34,470 nucleotides of DNA from Anaerolineales bacterium UBA5797. Lineage in GTDB: Bacteria; Chloroflexota; Anaerolineae; Anaerolineales; Villigracilaceae. The notes below the pieces were generated by a model, which was not told where the DNA came from, ran no database searches, and worked only from the letters and a program-made list of their open reading frames with translations. Where the stretch lies: assembly GCA_002418205.1 (NCBI GenBank), contig DIDP01000039.1:4081-38550 (forward strand), in the 5' to 3' direction. Positions within the stretch are counted from its first letter, which is position 1. Each line of letters begins with the position of its first letter. Positions 33,505-34,470 of this stretch are shown here, piece by piece. A program made the translations under genes and the position numbers.

Positions 33505-34470
33505 CTAGAACTGCGGCTTGCCCGGCAGTTTGCGCACCAGCACGAACGTGTCGCGGTTGACGCCCGTCGGACCCCAGTAGTTAAAGCCGTAGGTGAACTG
33601 TCCGTAGCCGCCGACCATGAGCGAAGGCTTGAGATGAATGCGCGTGGGGCTGTTGTGTCCGCCGGCGCGTTTGTTTCCACGGATCGGCGACTTGGGCACG
33701 CTCACGGTTCGTTCTGGAGCGTGATAGACGAGACACAACCCGGGTGGGATGCGGGCGCTGACGATGGCGCGGGTGACCGTTGTGCCGTGATCGTTGTAGA
33801 GTTCAACCCAGTCGTTATCGAAAACGCCGAGCCCCTTCGCGTCCTGCTCGCTGAGCCAGAGCGGTTCGATGCCGCGTGAGAGGGTCAACATGCGGTCGTT
33901 GTCGAAGTAGTTTGAGTGGATGTGCCACTTGGCATGCGGCGTGAGATAGTTCAACTGCAAGGTCTTGCCTTCGCGTTGGCTCTTCTCCAGATCGCCAAAC
34001 TCCTGCGGATCGGGGCGCGGCTTATAGGTGGGGAGATGTTCGCCATACGCCAGATAACCTTCGTGGTCGAGATAGAAGTGCTGGCGTCCCGTCAGTGTAC
34101 GCCACGGGACGAGTCGTTCCACATTCAGGCAGTATGCCGAGTAGGCGCGCCCATCCGTGACGATGCCGGTCCAAACAGGGCTGTTGAGCAGTCGATGCGG
34201 TTGGCGCACCAGATCCTTAAAGGTCATGCGCGTGCCGCGCAAGGGCTCCGCCAGATCGGTCAGTTTGAGTCCCATACGTTCTTCTTCCGCCTGGAAGGCA
34301 CGGTACGCCACTTCGCCATTGGTTTCCGGGGCCAGATGCAGTATGACATCCGCCGCGTCACGCGCGACTTCCAGCGATGGGTAACGCTGACCGTTCCATT
34401 CGACGGTCGGCTTGGTGTCCAACAGTTGCTCGTAAAGGTCTGCCACATCCCAATGAATGCCGTGAATGGC
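33505..34470 (-). CDS. narG: Respiratory nitrate reductase alpha subunit, C-terminal part
   Basis: The last 321 codons of NarG are visible; the frame stays open to the window edge, so the N-terminal and catalytic core (FeS cluster FS0, Mo ligand Asp) lie outside. The visible part includes TLTGRQHFYLDHEGYLAYGE and, in the cofactor-binding domain IV, NYLTPHAKWHIHSNYFDNDR. It ends with NSPTRIHLKPSLMVGGYGQF, then FNYWGPTGVNRDTFVLVRKL. These are strongly conserved in membrane-bound Nar-type reductases. It reduces nitrate to nitrite with a bis-MGD cofactor. The operon order is narG-H-J-I. Whether a Tat signal is present, which decides cytoplasmic or outward-facing type, cannot be seen here. Confidence 0.95.
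   Translation of the reverse strand, partial: AIHGIHWDVADLYEQLLDTKPTVEWNGQRYPSLEVARDAADVILHLAPETNGEVAYRAFQAEEERMGLKLTDLAEPLRGTRMTFKDLVRQPHRLLNSPVWTGIVTDGRAYSAYCLNVERLVPWRTLTGRQHFYLDHEGYLAYGEHLPTYKPRPDPQEFGDLEKSQREGKTLQLNYLTPHAKWHIHSNYFDNDRMLTLSRGIEPLWLSEQDAKGLGVFDNDWVELYNDHGTTVTRAIVSARIPPGLCLVYHAPERTVSVPKSPIRGNKRAGGHNSPTRIHLKPSLMVGGYGQFTYGFNYWGPTGVNRDTFVLVRKLPGKPQF

Noticed and set aside
1..34470. CRISPR arrays, tRNA or rRNA genes, insertion sequences, integrases
   Set aside because: I saw no repeat-spacer array, no cloverleaf or rRNA-like stretch and no transposase or recombinase motif; the broken genes carry no flanking element.

Overview
The window most resembles a chromosome segment of an Anaerolineae-type Chloroflexota bacterium. 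This placement is inferred from gene style: small multi-pass membrane proteins, MalT-like and BTAD regulators, serine hydrolases with C-terminal membrane helices, and a nar operon with accessory genes. No marker gene is present to prove it. Good Shine-Dalgarno sites (AAGGAG, GGAGG) precede most genes, and nearly all genes between 559 and 24597 lie on the minus strand.

Region 1 (1-8000): the 3' end of a CPBP-family membrane protease gene (+) converges on a minus-strand trio of acyltransferase-3 protein, small membrane protein and lipoprotein. A two-gene minus-strand operon follows, encoding an alkylglycerone-phosphate-synthase-like flavoprotein and an FAD glycerol-3-phosphate dehydrogenase. 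It is divergent from an acyl-CoA dehydrogenase across a 128-bp promoter region. A broken response-regulator receiver lies at 8007-8276.

Region 2 (8430-21562, all minus) is the centrepiece. A MalT-like LuxR regulator (18974-21562) is followed by an efflux operon (lipoprotein adaptor, ABC ATPase fused to a cyclic-nucleotide-binding domain, MacB/FtsX-like permease). After that comes a second operon (ABC-2 ATPase, two ABC-2 permeases, MFS exporter, membrane protein, 73-aa protein). Both operons have the same promoter layout: a 16-bp palindrome TCTACCAAANGGTAGA exactly 22 nt upstream of a TATACT or TACACT -10 box. The palindrome is therefore centred near -42.5, the class-II activator position typical of LuxR-family regulators. 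This suggests one regulator switching on two exporters. In the second operon the -10 box lies inside the terminator hairpin that appears to end the first.

Region 3 (21563-28938): a decayed FGGY sugar kinase (stops plus frameshifts), a membrane-anchored serine hydrolase divergent from a BTAD/ATPase/TPR regulator, a secreted 176-aa protein between two terminator-like hairpins, and a 580-bp degenerate stretch.

Region 4 (28939-34470, minus): a respiratory nitrate reductase operon narG(partial)-narH-narJ-narI, followed by a TDT/TehA-family anion carrier or channel and an FmdE-domain zinc-ribbon protein. No NarK is visible. A REP-like palindrome sits between narG and narH.
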